Shown piece after piece: positions 35,237 to 45,427 of a DNA stretch of 64,000 bases (position 1 is its first letter; the number at the start of each line of letters is the position of its first letter). Origin of the DNA: Desulfuribacillus stibiiarsenatis (GTDB taxonomy: Bacteria > Bacillota > Bacilli > Desulfuribacillales > Desulfuribacillaceae). Under the pieces are notes generated by a model. That model saw nothing but the letters and a program-made list of their open reading frames with translations. It did no database searches and had not been told where the DNA came from. The stretch spans positions 1 to 64,000 of the forward strand of contig NZ_MJAT01000005.1 in NCBI RefSeq assembly GCF_001742305.1, given 5' to 3'. The translations under genes were made by a program, and so were the position numbers.

Positions 35237-36322
35237 ATGTTGTTGAAGAAAATAATCTATAGTTTTTTCATAGTAATGGGGGTTGCTTTAGGGTATCAGT
35301 TCGGCCCTGCTTTATTTGTTTTCATGGATTCGGTTTTAAATCTTGGCGGTGTTTCCTATCCTGAATATATAGGGGCAGTGTTAGGCGCAATCATATTCGC
35401 ATTAATTATAGCTTCCCGATTTATTGATTATGTAATTGGACTCATAAAATGGTTTGAAGAAATTTTATCGAATACTCCATTAGTTGAAATTATTATGGGC
35501 GTTGTGGGAATGGTCGCAGGATTACTGGTTGCGTATCTTATCTATCCTGCAGTGAGTGGACTTCCGATTTTAGGGCCAATCATTCCGATATTCATGTCAT
35601 TGATTTTAGGATATGTTGGGTACAAGGTTGCCATTTCGAAACGTGAAGAATTGCTTGGAGTTTTTCAATTTAAAGGCTTTAAAGAGCGGAATAAAAAAGC
35701 GGAAAATTATTCTTGCAAAGGGAAAATTCTTGATACAAGCGTAATCATAGATGGTAGAATCGCTGATATCTGTAACACTGGCTTTGTTGATGGCACCATC
35801 ATTATCCCGGCGTTCGTATTACAAGAGCTACAGCATATTGCGGATTCCTCGGATACGCTAAAACGTAATCGTGGCCGTAGAGGATTGGACATTCTAAAAA
35901 GGATTCAAAAGGAATTACAAGTAAAGGTTGAGATTTGGGAAGGCGATTTTGAAGAAACCAGTGAAGTCGATGCGAAGCTTGTGAAACTAGCCAAACTCAT
36001 TGATGGCCAAGTGGTGACCAACGACTTTAATCTAAATAAGGTTTGTGAGTTACAAGGTGTATCCGTACTAAACATTAACGACTTAGCGAATGCAGTAAAG
36101 CCTGTTGTGTTACCAGGAGAAGAAATGCGAGCGCTAGTAATTAAAGATGGTAAGGAACACGGTCAGGGTGTAGCGTATCTGGATGATGGAACGATGATAG
36201 TCATCGAAGGTGGAGGCACGTTTATAGGAAATGAAATTGATGTCATCGTTACGAGTGTGTTACAGACATCTGCTGGTAGAATGATTTTTGCGAAACCAAA
36301 ATTATTAGAAAAAGCGCAATAA
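35237..36322 (+). CDS. yacL: YacL-type PIN/TRAM-domain membrane protein
   Basis: A 361-residue protein with about four N-terminal TM helices (residues 5-130), a PIN nuclease-like domain (about 155-285; [15 protein letters not shown] and [12 protein letters not shown], with the acidic residues expected for metal binding) and a C-terminal TRAM RNA-binding domain (about 295-355). The same layout is YacL of Bacillus; its RNA target is not established. AAAGGAGGTG is near ideal. It lies where yacL is expected, upstream of ispD. Confidence 0.92.
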   Translation: MLLKKIIYSFFIVMGVALGYQFGPALFVFMDSVLNLGGVSYPEYIGAVLGAIIFALIIASRFIDYVIGLIKWFEEILSNTPLVEIIMGVVGMVAGLLVAYLIYPAVSGLPILGPIIPIFMSLILGYVGYKVAISKREELLGVFQFKGFKERNKKAENYSCKGKILDTSVIIDGRIADICNTGFVDGTIIIPAFVLQELQHIADSSDTLKRNRGRRGLDILKRIQKELQVKVEIWEGDFEETSEVDAKLVKLAKLIDGQVVTNDFNLNKVCELQGVSVLNINDLANAVKPVVLPGEEMRALVIKDGKEHGQGVAYLDDGTMIVIEGGGTFIGNEIDVIVTSVLQTSAGRMIFAKPKLLEKAQ

Positions 36323-36403
36323 TAAAGTTGCCTAAGGATTTAAGTTAAGTTTTACTAGGCATAATTTTTGATAATATGGTATTATATTGGTTGATATTTC
36401 TTT

Positions 36404-36441
36404 GATAGGCTTCTACAATGCAGAAGCCTATCTTCTATTTA
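36404..36441 (+). terminator. Terminator after yacL
   Basis: An 11-bp perfect stem GATAGGCTTCT/AGAAGCCTATC has a 7-base loop and is followed by TTCTATTT. Confidence 0.8.
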
Positions 36442-36646
36442 TACTATCAAAAAGCATATAAGTGCAAAATACGGCATTACTGTGTTAATGCTCACGGCAC
36501 TAAGGCATTTAGAAGCGATATTTATACTTGCGTGCTTTCGTTGGTGCAGTATGAAAATATAAGCAGTAAAGAAAATATAAAAGTAATAGAAGATTAAGAA
36601 GTAATGACTCGAAACTGAGTAATAGAAATGGAGAGGCAGGAAGAAC
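36442..36646 (+). other. Intergenic leader of ispD
   Basis: About 200 AT-rich bases between the yacL terminator and ispD must contain the ispDF promoter. No convincing -35/-10 pair, riboswitch or gene was recognised. Confidence 0.4.
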
Positions 36647-37333
36647 ATGACCATTTCCGCAATTATACCTGCTGCCGGTGTCGGGAAACGGTTGGGTGTA
36701 GGTTATAACAAGCAATACGTCCCACTACTAGACAAGCCGATGGTGGTGTACACAATCGAGGCTATTAGCTTGCATCCCAAAGTACTGGAAGTTATATTTG
36801 TTGTCGGCAAGGACGAGCTCGAATATGCGCAGGAATTAGTTGATACATATCAATTAAGCAAAGTCAGACATGTGATTGCCGGTGGCGCTGAACGAATTTA
36901 CAGCGTCATAAACGGTCTCAAGATTGTCGATGAGAAGTGTGAATACGTTCTTATTCATGATGGAGCAAGACCACTTATTACTCAGGAAATTATAGAGGAA
37001 TGTATTGGTAAGTCCATTGAAGTTGGGGCGGCTATTGTAGGAGTCCCAGTAAAGGACACGATTAAAATTGTGAAGAATCAATACATAGAAACAACACCAA
37101 GCAGAGAGCATTTATGGGCTGCTCAAACGCCGCAAATCATTAAAAAATCCTGGTATTTAGAAGCCATAGATAAGATTGAAGATCCATTAAGCATTACAGA
37201 TGATGCGATGATTATGGAGCGTATGGACAGACCTGTCGCCGTGGTGAAAGGTAGTTATGAGAATATAAAAGTAACGACGCCCGAGGATGTGGGCTTTGCA
37301 GAAATGATACTACGTAGGAGGATGCAACAATGA
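36647..37333 (+). CDS. ispD: IspD, 2-C-methyl-D-erythritol 4-phosphate cytidylyltransferase
   Basis: A 228-residue enzyme of the non-mevalonate isoprenoid pathway that joins CTP to methylerythritol phosphate. The nucleotide-binding loop [10 protein letters not shown] is at residues 8-17, HDGARP near 105 and the [10 protein letters not shown] segment near 185, all typical. The ribosome binding site is modest (GGCAGGAAG). It overlaps ispF by 4 bases. Confidence 0.95.
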   Translation: MTISAIIPAAGVGKRLGVGYNKQYVPLLDKPMVVYTIEAISLHPKVLEVIFVVGKDELEYAQELVDTYQLSKVRHVIAGGAERIYSVINGLKIVDEKCEYVLIHDGARPLITQEIIEECIGKSIEVGAAIVGVPVKDTIKIVKNQYIETTPSREHLWAAQTPQIIKKSWYLEAIDKIEDPLSITDDAMIMERMDRPVAVVKGSYENIKVTTPEDVGFAEMILRRRMQQ

Positions 37334-37803
37334 AGGTTGGAATAGGATTTGATGTTCATCAATTTGCAGAGAACCGAAAGCTCATCATGGGCGGTGTTGA
37401 GATTGCCTATGAAAGTGGCCTGCTAGGCCACTCGGACGCAGACGTCTTAGTTCATGCAATTATGGACGCAATACTAGGAGCCCTAGGTAAAGGTGATATT
37501 GGTAAGCATTTTCCTGACACAGATGAAAAGTATCGCGGTATATCGAGCATACTTTTGCTGGAACATGTATGGCAGCTCGTCAAAGATGAGGGTTATACAA
37601 TGGGAAACCTCGACTGTATAATTATTGCCCAAAAACCAAAGATGTCACCACATATTGAAAGTATGCGTGAGATGCTAGCGAAATCTTGTGGTTGTGCTGT
37701 GCAGCAAATCAATGTGAAAGCAACGACTACAGAACAACTAGGCTTTACAGGCCGTGAAGAGGGAATCGCAGCGCAAGCAATCGTGTTGCTACAAAAAGCA
37801 TAA
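37330..37803 (+). CDS. ispF: IspF, 2-C-methyl-D-erythritol 2,4-cyclodiphosphate synthase
   Basis: A 157-residue zinc enzyme of the same pathway. Metal ligands D8 and H10 (DVHQF) and H42 in [15 protein letters not shown] are present, with the conserved [15 protein letters not shown] segment near the C-terminus. It is translationally coupled to ispD. The normal IspF size is about 158 residues. Confidence 0.96.
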   Translation: MKVGIGFDVHQFAENRKLIMGGVEIAYESGLLGHSDADVLVHAIMDAILGALGKGDIGKHFPDTDEKYRGISSILLLEHVWQLVKDEGYTMGNLDCIIIAQKPKMSPHIESMREMLAKSCGCAVQQINVKATTTEQLGFTGREEGIAAQAIVLLQKA

Positions 37804-37903
37804 CAACCATTGTCAAAGAAGATATAGGAAGAAACACTAAGACATAGAAGAAGTATGGAATAATGAAGACATAGAAGAAACATTAAATATTGGAGGCTAT
37901 TCT

Positions 37904-39358
37904 ATGAAAGAGACAAGAGTGCGTTTTGCTCCTAGTCCTACAGGACACTTACATATCGGTGGTGCAAGATCTGCACTATTTAATTGGCTTTATGCGAAGA
38001 AACATAATGGCAAATTTATTCTTCGCTTTGAGGATACGGATCAAAATAGAAATGTCGATCAAGCAGAACAAAAGATGATGGATAGCCTTTCGTGGCTAGG
38101 CTTGACTTGGGATGAAGGACCAGGGGTAGGAGGGCCGAATGGGCCGTATCGTTCATCGGAGCGACTCCATCTATACCAACCATACATCGACCAATTACTG
38201 GGGAAAGGCATAGCGTATCGCTGCTATTGCACCCCAGAAGAGTTGGAGCAAGAACGTGAGACTTTAATGGCGAGCGGACAAACGCCTCGGTACTTAGGCA
38301 AGTGCCGTAAGCTATCGGAAGCTGATGAGGCACAGTGCGTGGCGGAAGGAAGAAAGCCTGTAATCCGTTTTCGAGTTCCTGGGAACGAAACAATTGTCAT
38401 CCACGATCAAGTACGTGGGCGAGTAACATTTGATAGTGAGGGCATCGGAGATTTTGTCATAATTAAGTCCGATGGTATGCCAACATATAACTTGGCCGTT
38501 ACCATCGACGATTATTTAATGGGAATTACGGATGTGATTCGTGGGGAAGAACATTTGTCCAATACCCCTCGACAAGTTCTGATTTATCAAGCATTAGGGT
38601 TTGATACCCCGACTTTTGCACATGTTTCTCTGATCTTAGGAAAAGATCGTCAAAAAATGAGTAAGCGAGACGAGACGGTTATACAATTCGTAGAGCAGTA
38701 TAGAGATTTAGGTTTCTTGCCTGAAGCGCTTAACAATTTCCTAGCACTATTAGGTTGGTCTCCAGAAGGGGAGAGAGAAATCTTTTCACTAGAAGAATTG
38801 GCGCAAGAATTCAGCTTGGACCGCGTAGCGAAGAATCCAGCAGTCTTTGACCCTGAGAAACTCAATTGGATGAATAATCATTATCTGAAACAAGCAGATA
38901 TTCAAGTCGTAACACAATTATCGATTCCTCACTTACAAAAGGCTGGATACATCGGCGAAGAAGTGACAGAGGAGAAAATGCATTGGATTCGGGCGCTTGT
39001 TGCGTTATATGTGGAGCGTATGGACTCGCCTGCGCAGCTTCCGCAACTGGTGAATCTGTTCTTTGAGCAAGAAGTAGTATTTGCAGAAGGGGCAGATGAA
39101 GTTCTTCGTGAGGAAAACGTCCCTGCGGTATTGGGTGAATTCATTAACCAACTACAGGAAGTTTCTGAGTTCTCTCCTGAGACAATTCAAAGCGCATTAA
39201 AAGCAGTGCAAAAGCAAACGGGATACAAAGGGAAACAATTATTCATGCCAGTGCGTGTTGCTACTACAGGTGTAATTCATGGTCCTGATTTAAATCAATC
39301 GCTTTGGCTGCTTGGGAAAAATCGTGTGATTGAGCGTTTGCAGGCGCACTTGTCTTAG
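37904..39358 (+). CDS. gltX: Glutamate-tRNA ligase
   Basis: A 484-residue class I synthetase that charges tRNA with glutamate. The HIGH-type motif reads PTGHLHIGGARSALFN (near residue 10) and the KMSKS-type motif KMSKRDE (near 251). The C-terminal anticodon-binding cage is present. In Bacilli this enzyme also charges tRNA-Gln, which is then amidated. A TTGGAGG-type site precedes the start, and short GAAGACATAGAAGAA-like repeats lie in the 100-base leader. Confidence 0.95.
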   Translation: MKETRVRFAPSPTGHLHIGGARSALFNWLYAKKHNGKFILRFEDTDQNRNVDQAEQKMMDSLSWLGLTWDEGPGVGGPNGPYRSSERLHLYQPYIDQLLGKGIAYRCYCTPEELEQERETLMASGQTPRYLGKCRKLSEADEAQCVAEGRKPVIRFRVPGNETIVIHDQVRGRVTFDSEGIGDFVIIKSDGMPTYNLAVTIDDYLMGITDVIRGEEHLSNTPRQVLIYQALGFDTPTFAHVSLILGKDRQKMSKRDETVIQFVEQYRDLGFLPEALNNFLALLGWSPEGEREIFSLEELAQEFSLDRVAKNPAVFDPEKLNWMNNHYLKQADIQVVTQLSIPHLQKAGYIGEEVTEEKMHWIRALVALYVERMDSPAQLPQLVNLFFEQEVVFAEGADEVLREENVPAVLGEFINQLQEVSEFSPETIQSALKAVQKQTGYKGKQLFMPVRVATTGVIHGPDLNQSLWLLGKNRVIERLQAHLS

Positions 39359-39387
39359 TTGCAAAATCAACCGACCTATGATATAAA
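39359..39387 (+). promoter_or_regulatory. Promoter of the cysteine T-box leader
   Basis: TTGCAA (39359-39364), 17 bases, TATAAA (39382-39387). The -35 box begins directly after the gltX stop codon. Transcription would begin near 39394, just before the T-box. Confidence 0.65.
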
Positions 39388-39393
39388 AAGGAT

Positions 39394-39627
39394 TAATAGA
39401 ATACGACAAGGCTACGATAAGGAAAGTAAAAAACGGAGCATTACAGAGAGTGGGCAAACAGCTGAAATTGCTTACATGTTGAAGTTTTTGAAAATGCACC
39501 TTGGAGCCGTGCAGAATGATTCTGCAACGGGGAAACCCGTTATTCGTTTGAGTGATGCAAAGGACTTTGCATAATCAGAGTGGAACCACGAGAAATCGTC
39601 TCTGTTTTTAGAGATGGTTTCTTTTTT
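39394..39627 (+). ncRNA. T-box riboswitch, cysteine-specific
   Basis: The leader has the T-box landmarks in order: AAGGAAAGTAA near 39419, ACAGAGAG..GGG..GCTGAAA (about 39443-39468), the specifier segment GAAAA-TGC-ACC with UGC (Cys) at 39495-39497, TTGGAGC, the T-box core AGAGTGGAACCACG (39577-39590) and a terminator (arms from 39591 and to 39622, then T6). Uncharged tRNA-Cys should pair with the core and allow read-through into cysE-cysS. Confidence 0.9.
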
Positions 39628-39735
39628 ATATTTATAGGAAACTAGTGAAATGATAATCCGTTCTCTTGGTAGGAGGATTTGCGAAACGGGTTTATCGATA
39701 GATAGAAGTAATATTTCGGATGGGGTGAAGTAGTA

Positions 39736-40389
39736 ATGTTTAAAGGATTAAAATCAGACATAGATGCAGTATTCGAGAGAGATCCAGCAGCGAGGAATAT
39801 TTTTGAAGTGGTGACTTGTTACTCCGGATTGCATGCCATCTGGTTTTATAGACTTTCGCATAAACTATATAAGAATAATTGGTATGTGACAGCCAGAATC
39901 ATATCGCAAATTAGTAGATGGCTTACGGGCATAGAAATCCATCCAGGGGCAACAATCGGGAAGCGCTTATTTATTGACCACGGCATGGGAGTGGTTATCG
40001 GGGAAACGGCAGAGATAGGTGATGACGTTACCTTGTATCAAGGTGTCACTTTAGGTGGTACAGGGAAAGAAAAAGGAAAACGCCATCCGACAGTGAAAAA
40101 TGGTGCGTTAATTGCTACTGGTGCGAAAGTGTTGGGGTCTATTACGATTGGCGAGAATGCGAAAGTAGGTGCGGGGTCAGTGGTTCTCCGTGATGTACCA
40201 GATAACTCTACTGTAGTTGGGATTCCGGGAAGAATTGTTATCCAAAATGGGGAACGTGTAAGGACGGAACTTGACCACGTCAACCTCCCAGACCCAATCG
40301 CGAATATGGTCTGTGATATGCAGAGACAGATTGCGATTTTGAAGAATGAAATCGATGAGTTGAAAGGAATGATGAGAGATGACGATTAA
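39736..40389 (+). CDS. cysE: Serine O-acetyltransferase
   Basis: A 217-residue enzyme transferring acetyl from acetyl-CoA to serine, the first step of cysteine synthesis. An N-terminal helical domain is followed by a left-handed beta-helix of hexapeptide repeats (about residues 75-180; [27 protein letters not shown]). His and Asp of the active site are present. It overlaps cysS by 11 bases. Both genes are predicted to be under the Cys T-box. Confidence 0.95.
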   Translation: MFKGLKSDIDAVFERDPAARNIFEVVTCYSGLHAIWFYRLSHKLYKNNWYVTARIISQISRWLTGIEIHPGATIGKRLFIDHGMGVVIGETAEIGDDVTLYQGVTLGGTGKEKGKRHPTVKNGALIATGAKVLGSITIGENAKVGAGSVVLRDVPDNSTVVGIPGRIVIQNGERVRTELDHVNLPDPIANMVCDMQRQIAILKNEIDELKGMMRDDD

Positions 40390-41785
40390 GTTATATAATA
40401 CCCTGTCTCGCAAAAAAGAAGAGTTAAAGACTGTTGAGCCTGGAAAAGTTAAGATGTACGTTTGCGGGCCTACGGTCTACAATTATATTCACATTGGAAA
40501 TGCGAGAGCGTTTACTATGTTCGATGTCGTACGTAGTTACCTTGAATATCGCGGATATGACGTGACATATATTCAGAATTTTACCGATGTGGATGATAAG
40601 TTAATTAACCGTGCACAAGAAGAAGGGACTACCGTAGATGAGGTAGCGACGAAGTACATAGATGCGTACTATGCTGACGCCGATGCGATGGGGGTCAAGC
40701 GTGCAGATGTCCATCCTAGGGTTACGGATCATATTCAAGAAATCATAGAGTTTGTTCAAGGGTTGATTGAGAAAGGCTTTGCTTACGTAACACAAGGGGA
40801 CGTGTATTTTGATACACAGGCATATCATCAATATGGCAAGCTTTCGCAGCAAGACTTAGATGAGTTGCAATCGGGAGCAAGGGTCGAAGTGGATGTACGG
40901 AAGAAGAACCCGCTTGATTTCGCTCTATGGAAAAGCATCAAACCGGGAGAAATTTTTTGGGAGAGTCCGTGGGGAAAAGGTAGACCTGGATGGCACATTG
41001 AGTGTTCGGCAATGGTAAAGAAATATTTAGGCGAAACGATTGATATCCATGCTGGCGGACAGGATTTAGTATTTCCGCATCATGAGAACGAAGTAGCTCA
41101 AAGTGAAGCGTTAAATGGTAAGCCTTTCGCGAACTATTGGATACATAATGGGTATATTAATATCGAGAACAAGAAAATGTCTAAATCCTTAGGCAATGTG
41201 ATGACGGTACATGAGTTGCGCAAACTGCACAGTCCAGAGATTTTACGCTTCTTCTTATTGTCAGCGCATTACAGAAGCCCGATTAACTTTAGTGAAGAAC
41301 TGTTAGAGCAAGCGGCAAACGGTTTAGACAGACTACGGACTACTTATCAGAATCTTTCCCATCGACTAGACACTTCTATGGATATTGGAATTGACATTGA
41401 GTCTACAGTGAAACAGTTAGAGGGTATGAAAGAGAAATTCGAAGCATCTATGGACGATGATTTTAATACATCTGAAGCCCTTGCTGTAGTATTTGATATT
41501 GCTCGAGATGCCAATGTTTACCTAAGGAATGAAACGACGGACGAGAGAATCTTAAAATTGTATCTAGAAGCTATGGAATCAATGTTAAAAGTGTTCCGCA
41601 TTTCCGTTAAACAAGCAGATACAGAGATGGAAGCCGATATCGAGGCATTAATTGAAGAGCGTCAAACGGCGAGAAAGAATAAAGATTTTAAACGATCAGA
41701 TGAAATCCGCGATCAACTCTTAGAACAAGGCATTATCTTAGAAGATACACCACAAGGAGTGCGCTGGAAGCGAAAACGCTCTTAG
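40379..41785 (+). CDS. cysS: Cysteine-tRNA ligase
   Basis: A 468-residue class I synthetase. [15 protein letters not shown] (near residue 29) holds both the zinc-ligand Cys and the HIGH motif; KMSKSLGN is near 265; further zinc ligands are seen in the WHIECSAM and HHENE segments. The start ATG lies inside the end of cysE. With cysE it couples cysteine supply to tRNA charging, the usual Bacillales arrangement. Confidence 0.96.
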   Translation: MTIKLYNTLSRKKEELKTVEPGKVKMYVCGPTVYNYIHIGNARAFTMFDVVRSYLEYRGYDVTYIQNFTDVDDKLINRAQEEGTTVDEVATKYIDAYYADADAMGVKRADVHPRVTDHIQEIIEFVQGLIEKGFAYVTQGDVYFDTQAYHQYGKLSQQDLDELQSGARVEVDVRKKNPLDFALWKSIKPGEIFWESPWGKGRPGWHIECSAMVKKYLGETIDIHAGGQDLVFPHHENEVAQSEALNGKPFANYWIHNGYINIENKKMSKSLGNVMTVHELRKLHSPEILRFFLLSAHYRSPINFSEELLEQAANGLDRLRTTYQNLSHRLDTSMDIGIDIESTVKQLEGMKEKFEASMDDDFNTSEALAVVFDIARDANVYLRNETTDERILKLYLEAMESMLKVFRISVKQADTEMEADIEALIEERQTARKNKDFKRSDEIRDQLLEQGIILEDTPQGVRWKRKRS

Positions 41786-41812
41786 AGGTTTGTCGCTAGA
41801 AAGGTGATAGAT

Positions 41813-42217
41813 TTGCAAAAACCAAACTATAAAGAACTATCAAGCTTAGCGCTTGCCTATATTGGAGATGCCATATATGAAGTCATGGTGCGTCAGCAAT
41901 TATTGAATCAAGGGATTGCTAAAGTGCAATATTTGCATAAAGAAGCGACGAAATATGTAAGTGCGAGAAGCCAATCGCAATTTATACAAATGCTCATGGA
42001 TCAACTGACGGAAGAAGAACGGAATATCGTCATGCGTGGTCGTAATACGAAGTCCTATACTACGGCAAAGAATGCAACAGTACTAGAGTATCGCCACAGT
42101 ACCGCATTTGAATGCTTGGTGGGATATTTATATTTAACAGATCAGAACGAAAGATTAGAATCGATATTTCTACAAATTGTAGATTTTGTATCAGCACAGA
42201 AGAAAGAAAAGAAATAA
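41813..42217 (+). CDS. mrnC: Mini-ribonuclease III
   Basis: A 134-residue RNase III-like protein lacking a dsRNA-binding domain; in Bacillus it matures 23S rRNA. The nuclease signature ALAYIGDAIYEVMVR, with the acidic residues, is near residue 14. TTG 41813 is preferred because GAAAGG is 8 bases upstream and the length fits; GTG 41804 overlaps that site. It follows cysS by 27 bases in the conserved order. Confidence 0.92.
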   Translation: MQKPNYKELSSLALAYIGDAIYEVMVRQQLLNQGIAKVQYLHKEATKYVSARSQSQFIQMLMDQLTEEERNIVMRGRNTKSYTTAKNATVLEYRHSTAFECLVGYLYLTDQNERLESIFLQIVDFVSAQKKEKK

Positions 42218-42257
42218 AAGAAATAGTATGATTCAATAAATCTTAGGGGGAAAAGTT

Positions 42258-42905
42258 ATGAAAATACAGTTGATCAACAAAACTCCGGACTTTTTACGAA
42301 CAATTTGGACGGCAGCCCGTACATGCTACAGCGCCCAAACGCCTTTGCAGCTATGGAATTCTGAAGTTTCTAGAGAAGAGATGCTACGTCTTGCGAGCAG
42401 GATTATTGATTCACAGCACCATAGTGTTGTTGAACATTGTAGTGTAACCTATGCGATAGAAGAGATTAGCCGCACGTTATTGGCGCAATATAGCCGTCAT
42501 CGCATTGGTATCAGCCTGTCTGTCCAATCCCAGCGCTATGTTACAGAGCTTTCGGAAAAGAATGATGGCTTATTCGATATCGTTATGCCTCCTAAAGTTA
42601 CAAACAATGAGGAAGCCACCAAAGAATACTTAAGAATCTGTCAAGAAATACAAGATTCCTACGACCGTTTAATTTCTCTTGGAATCCCAAAAGAAGATGC
42701 TCGCTTCGTGTTACCTGGCGGTGCTGGCACGAATATGGTCACTACGCTAAACCTTAGAGCGCTCTTTGATTTATATAGAAAGCGCTGCATAACGAAAGGT
42801 GCACAATGGGAGATTAAAGACATGGTTCAGGTAATGGTAGATCAACTTCTTGAACAAGAGCCATGGTTAGAACAATTCTTTGCAAAAGAGGGATCGAATG
42901 AATAG
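42258..42905 (+). CDS. thyX: ThyX, flavin-dependent thymidylate synthase
   Basis: A 215-residue FAD-dependent enzyme that methylates dUMP to dTMP without producing dihydrofolate. The ThyX motif is seen as SRHRIGISLSVQSQRY (near residue 79), with FVLPGGAGTNM (near 152) and a further NLRALFDLYRKRC segment. GGGGGA precedes the start. It sits between mrnC and rlmB, where most Bacillus genomes lack it but several Firmicutes relatives carry it. Confidence 0.95.
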   Translation: MKIQLINKTPDFLRTIWTAARTCYSAQTPLQLWNSEVSREEMLRLASRIIDSQHHSVVEHCSVTYAIEEISRTLLAQYSRHRIGISLSVQSQRYVTELSEKNDGLFDIVMPPKVTNNEEATKEYLRICQEIQDSYDRLISLGIPKEDARFVLPGGAGTNMVTTLNLRALFDLYRKRCITKGAQWEIKDMVQVMVDQLLEQEPWLEQFFAKEGSNE

Positions 42906-43809
42906 GGATCGCCCAATGAACCCAAAAAATAGACAAGCGAATCATCCAAATTCCAAGAATAAACCGTCAGAGCAGATGAAGCAGACGAAACAAAAACACA
43001 CGGAAAAAATAAAAAACAAATTGCCTGAGAATCTACGAAATCAGGAACACCAAATACAAGAACAACGAACAGAAGAAGAAACGGAATTCATGCAAATCGA
43101 AGGCAAAAATCCAATTATTGAGGCACTGCGTGCTGGCCAACAGATGGACAAGATTCTAATTGCCGAAGGGCTTCATCAAATAGATGAAATCAAACAATTA
43201 GCGTCGGAGCGTGGAGTCAAATATCAATTTGTCACAAGACAGAAGATTGAACAAATTGCTACGACGAAAGTGAACCAAGGGCTTATCGCATTTGTAGCTC
43301 ATGCTCAATATATCGAGATGGATCAATGGTTAGATAGTTTGGATATGTCTAAGAACCCGGTAGTAGTTATGCTGGCGGAATTACAGGATCCTCATAATGT
43401 GGGTTCGATTATACGTTCGGCAGAAGCATCAGGAGTAGCGGGTGTGGTAATTGCGAAGCATCGATCGGTAGGGATAACTGCCACGGTAGCGAAATCTTCG
43501 GCTGGCGCTGTAGCGCATATGCCAATTATCCGTGTTACGAATCTGGCACAATCCTTGGAAGAGATGAAAGCGCGCGGATTTTGGGTTGTAGGTACAGATG
43601 CCAAAGCAGACAAGCACTACTATGACATACAATATAATATGCCAACCGTTTTAATTATTGGCAGTGAAGGTAAGGGTATGGGTCCTTTACTGGAGAAGAA
43701 GTGTGATTATTTGACGAAGATACCGATGCTTGGTAACGTAACTTCTCTAAATGCTTCGGTAGCTGCAGGTATCATGCTATTTGAAATAGTGAAACAGCGA
43801 CTACGATAG
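42898..43809 (+). CDS. rlmB: RlmB/TrmH-family 2'-O-ribose rRNA methyltransferase
   Basis: A 303-residue SPOUT methyltransferase. After a charged, Asn/Lys/Gln-rich N-terminal extension (about 1-60) of no known fold come a substrate-binding L30e-like domain (about 65-140) and the knotted SPOUT domain (140-300) with QDPHNVGSIIRSAEASG, GSEGKGMG and NVTSLNASVAAGI. The ATG at 42898 has AGAGGG 5 bases upstream; the frame opens earlier at 42880. It overlaps thyX by 8 bases. Confidence 0.92.
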   Translation: MNRDRPMNPKNRQANHPNSKNKPSEQMKQTKQKHTEKIKNKLPENLRNQEHQIQEQRTEEETEFMQIEGKNPIIEALRAGQQMDKILIAEGLHQIDEIKQLASERGVKYQFVTRQKIEQIATTKVNQGLIAFVAHAQYIEMDQWLDSLDMSKNPVVVMLAELQDPHNVGSIIRSAEASGVAGVVIAKHRSVGITATVAKSSAGAVAHMPIIRVTNLAQSLEEMKARGFWVVGTDAKADKHYYDIQYNMPTVLIIGSEGKGMGPLLEKKCDYLTKIPMLGNVTSLNASVAAGIMLFEIVKQRLR

Positions 43810-43823
43810 AAAGATGTGACTTC

Positions 43824-44333
43824 ATGGAGATTCTAGTAGTAGATGGGTATAATGTAATCGGTGCCTCAATAGAATTGTCAGAACTTAAAGAGGTAAGCCT
43901 TGAGGAATCGAGGAACAGGTTACAAGAGGACCTTATGGAATATAGTGCATATACGGGTAGGAAAGTAATTCTTGTTTATGATGCCCATCTTACCAAAGGG
44001 ACTACTAGTAAGACTACAATGAATAATATCGAGGTGCATTTCACGAATGAAGGGAAAACGGCTGACGAATATATAGAAAAGCTTGTTGCGGGCCTAATAA
44101 AGCCAAAAAGCAATACAAAAGTGTATGTAGCTACGTCCGATCTATTAGAACAGCGTTTGGTGTTTGGGCTAGGTGCACTGCGCGTATCGTCTCGTGAACT
44201 ATTAATAGAAATCAAGATGATGAAAGACCAAATATCAAACGACATCCATCGACATAGTGCAGTTTCGCCGCGAATGAATCGACGAATAAATCCAGAAATC
44301 GCTAAAATTTTTGAAAGTTGGCGTAGGCAATAA
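43824..44333 (+). CDS. rae1: Rae1/YacP, NYN-domain endoribonuclease
   Basis: A 169-residue PIN-like (NYN) nuclease that in Bacillus cuts mRNA in the ribosomal A site. The acidic catalytic set is visible: VDGYNVIGA (near residue 7), DAHLTKG near 53, and DEYIEKLV with TSDLLEQ further on. The ribosome binding site is weak, suggesting coupling to rlmB 14 bases upstream. The basic tail RMNRRINPEIAKIFESWRRQ may contact RNA. Confidence 0.92.
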   Translation: MEILVVDGYNVIGASIELSELKEVSLEESRNRLQEDLMEYSAYTGRKVILVYDAHLTKGTTSKTTMNNIEVHFTNEGKTADEYIEKLVAGLIKPKSNTKVYVATSDLLEQRLVFGLGALRVSSRELLIEIKMMKDQISNDIHRHSAVSPRMNRRINPEIAKIFESWRRQ

Positions 44334-44413
44334 ATTGGAAGTGGATAGAAGTTGACGTAATTTGGCGACATAATGTATAATTATCCTAGCTATGTTCATG
44401 GAGGGGATTCATT

Positions 44414-45073
44414 TTGGTAGTTAACACGAAACTTAACAACATAACAACTACCCTTCATGTAATGGAAGATGAGGATTTGTTAACGAATATTCATAAAGGC
44501 GATGAAATTGCTTTAGAATATTTAATCAATAAGTATAAGAATTTTGTTCGTGCGAAAGCAAGGTCATACTTTCTTATTGGTGCAGACCGCGAAGATATTA
44601 TCCAAGAAGGGATGATTGGCCTTTATAAATCGATTCGCGATTTTAAAGGGGATAAGCTTTCTTCGTTTAAGGCTTTTGCCGAATTGTGCATTACTCGACA
44701 AATTATTACAGCCATTAAAACAGCGACAAGACAAAAACATATCCCACTAAACTCTTACATTTCATTAGACAAGCCTATATATGATGAAGATTCCGATCGA
44801 ACGTTATTGGACGTGATTTGTGGAACGAAAGTAACAGACCCTGAAGAGCTCATTATTAACCAAGAAGAATTTGACGATATTGAAATTAAGATGGCTGAGA
44901 TATTGAGCGACCTTGAGCGAAAAGTGTTGATGCTATATCTGGATGGCCGTTCTTATCAAGAAATAGCCGTCGATTTAGATCGCCATGTGAAATCGATAGA
45001 TAATGCCTTACAAAGGGTAAAGCGGAAATTAGAGAAGTACCTGGAAGATCGAGACTTGCCCATTGAAATATAG
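44414..45073 (+). CDS. sigH: SigH (Spo0H), sporulation sigma factor
   Basis: A 219-residue sigma-70 family protein. Region 2 (YLINKYKNFVRAKARSYFLI, then DREDIIQEGMIGLYKSIRDF) binds core and the -10 element; region 4 (LSDLERKVLMLYLDGRSYQEIAVDL) binds -35. SigH drives early sporulation and competence genes in Bacillus. TTG 44414 has GGAGGGG 7-8 bases upstream. It precedes the secE-nusG unit as in most Bacillales. Confidence 0.95.
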   Translation: MVVNTKLNNITTTLHVMEDEDLLTNIHKGDEIALEYLINKYKNFVRAKARSYFLIGADREDIIQEGMIGLYKSIRDFKGDKLSSFKAFAELCITRQIITAIKTATRQKHIPLNSYISLDKPIYDEDSDRTLLDVICGTKVTDPEELIINQEEFDDIEIKMAEILSDLERKVLMLYLDGRSYQEIAVDLDRHVKSIDNALQRVKRKLEKYLEDRDLPIEI

Positions 45074-45075
45074 TG

Positions 45076-45113
45076 AAACATAAATGGGGCCCTGAAGGGC
45101 TCCATTTATGTTT
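45076..45113 (+). terminator. Terminator after sigH
   Basis: The 17-bp stem AAACATAAATGGGGCCC / GGGCTCCATTTATGTTT has one wobble pair and a TGAA loop. Confidence 0.85.
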
Positions 45114-45146
45114 GCATAGATTTTTTCTTGAAAAAAAGGAACTTTA

Positions 45147-45175
45147 TTGACATTGGATTCTGTTTGTGATAAATT
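45147..45175 (+). promoter_or_regulatory. Promoter of rpmG-secE-nusG
   Basis: TTGACA (45147-45152), exactly 17 bases, TAAATT (45170-45175). It lies between the sigH terminator and rpmG. Confidence 0.75.
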
Positions 45176-45242
45176 ACTTTAGGTAACCGTGAGAAAATAG
45201 GATTCTTGCGACATAGATATTTTGACTCTAGGAGGTGTTCCC

Positions 45243-45392
45243 GTGCGCGTAATCGTTACTTTGGCTTGCACAGAATGCAAAAGACGTAACTACTCATCTA
45301 AGAAAAACAAGAAAAACAACCCAGATCGTATCGAATTCAAGAAGTACTGCCCTTACTGTAATTCACACACATCACACAAAGAAACTCGTTAA
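45243..45392 (+). CDS. rpmG: 50S ribosomal protein L33
   Basis: A 49-residue zinc-ribbon ribosomal protein of the large subunit; it is short and easily missed. Two CxxC pairs, C9/C12 (CTEC) and C36/C39 (CPYC), would hold zinc. The start is GTG with AGGAGGTG upstream. It lies 35 bases before secE, the usual place in Bacillales. Some genomes also carry a Cys-less copy; none is seen here. Confidence 0.94.
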   Translation: MRVIVTLACTECKRRNYSSKKNKKNNPDRIEFKKYCPYCNSHTSHKETR

Positions 45393-45427
45393 TACCTGGT
45401 AGTCGCACGCGGAAAGAAGGTGTTGAA

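Noticed and set aside
39359-39574. 71-residue ORF between gltX and cysE
   Set aside because: It coincides with a T-box leader and a promoter; its start TTG is the -35 box.
45114-45242. tRNA gene near secE
   Set aside because: Some Bacillales carry tRNA-Trp near here; no cloverleaf was found, only a promoter and leader.
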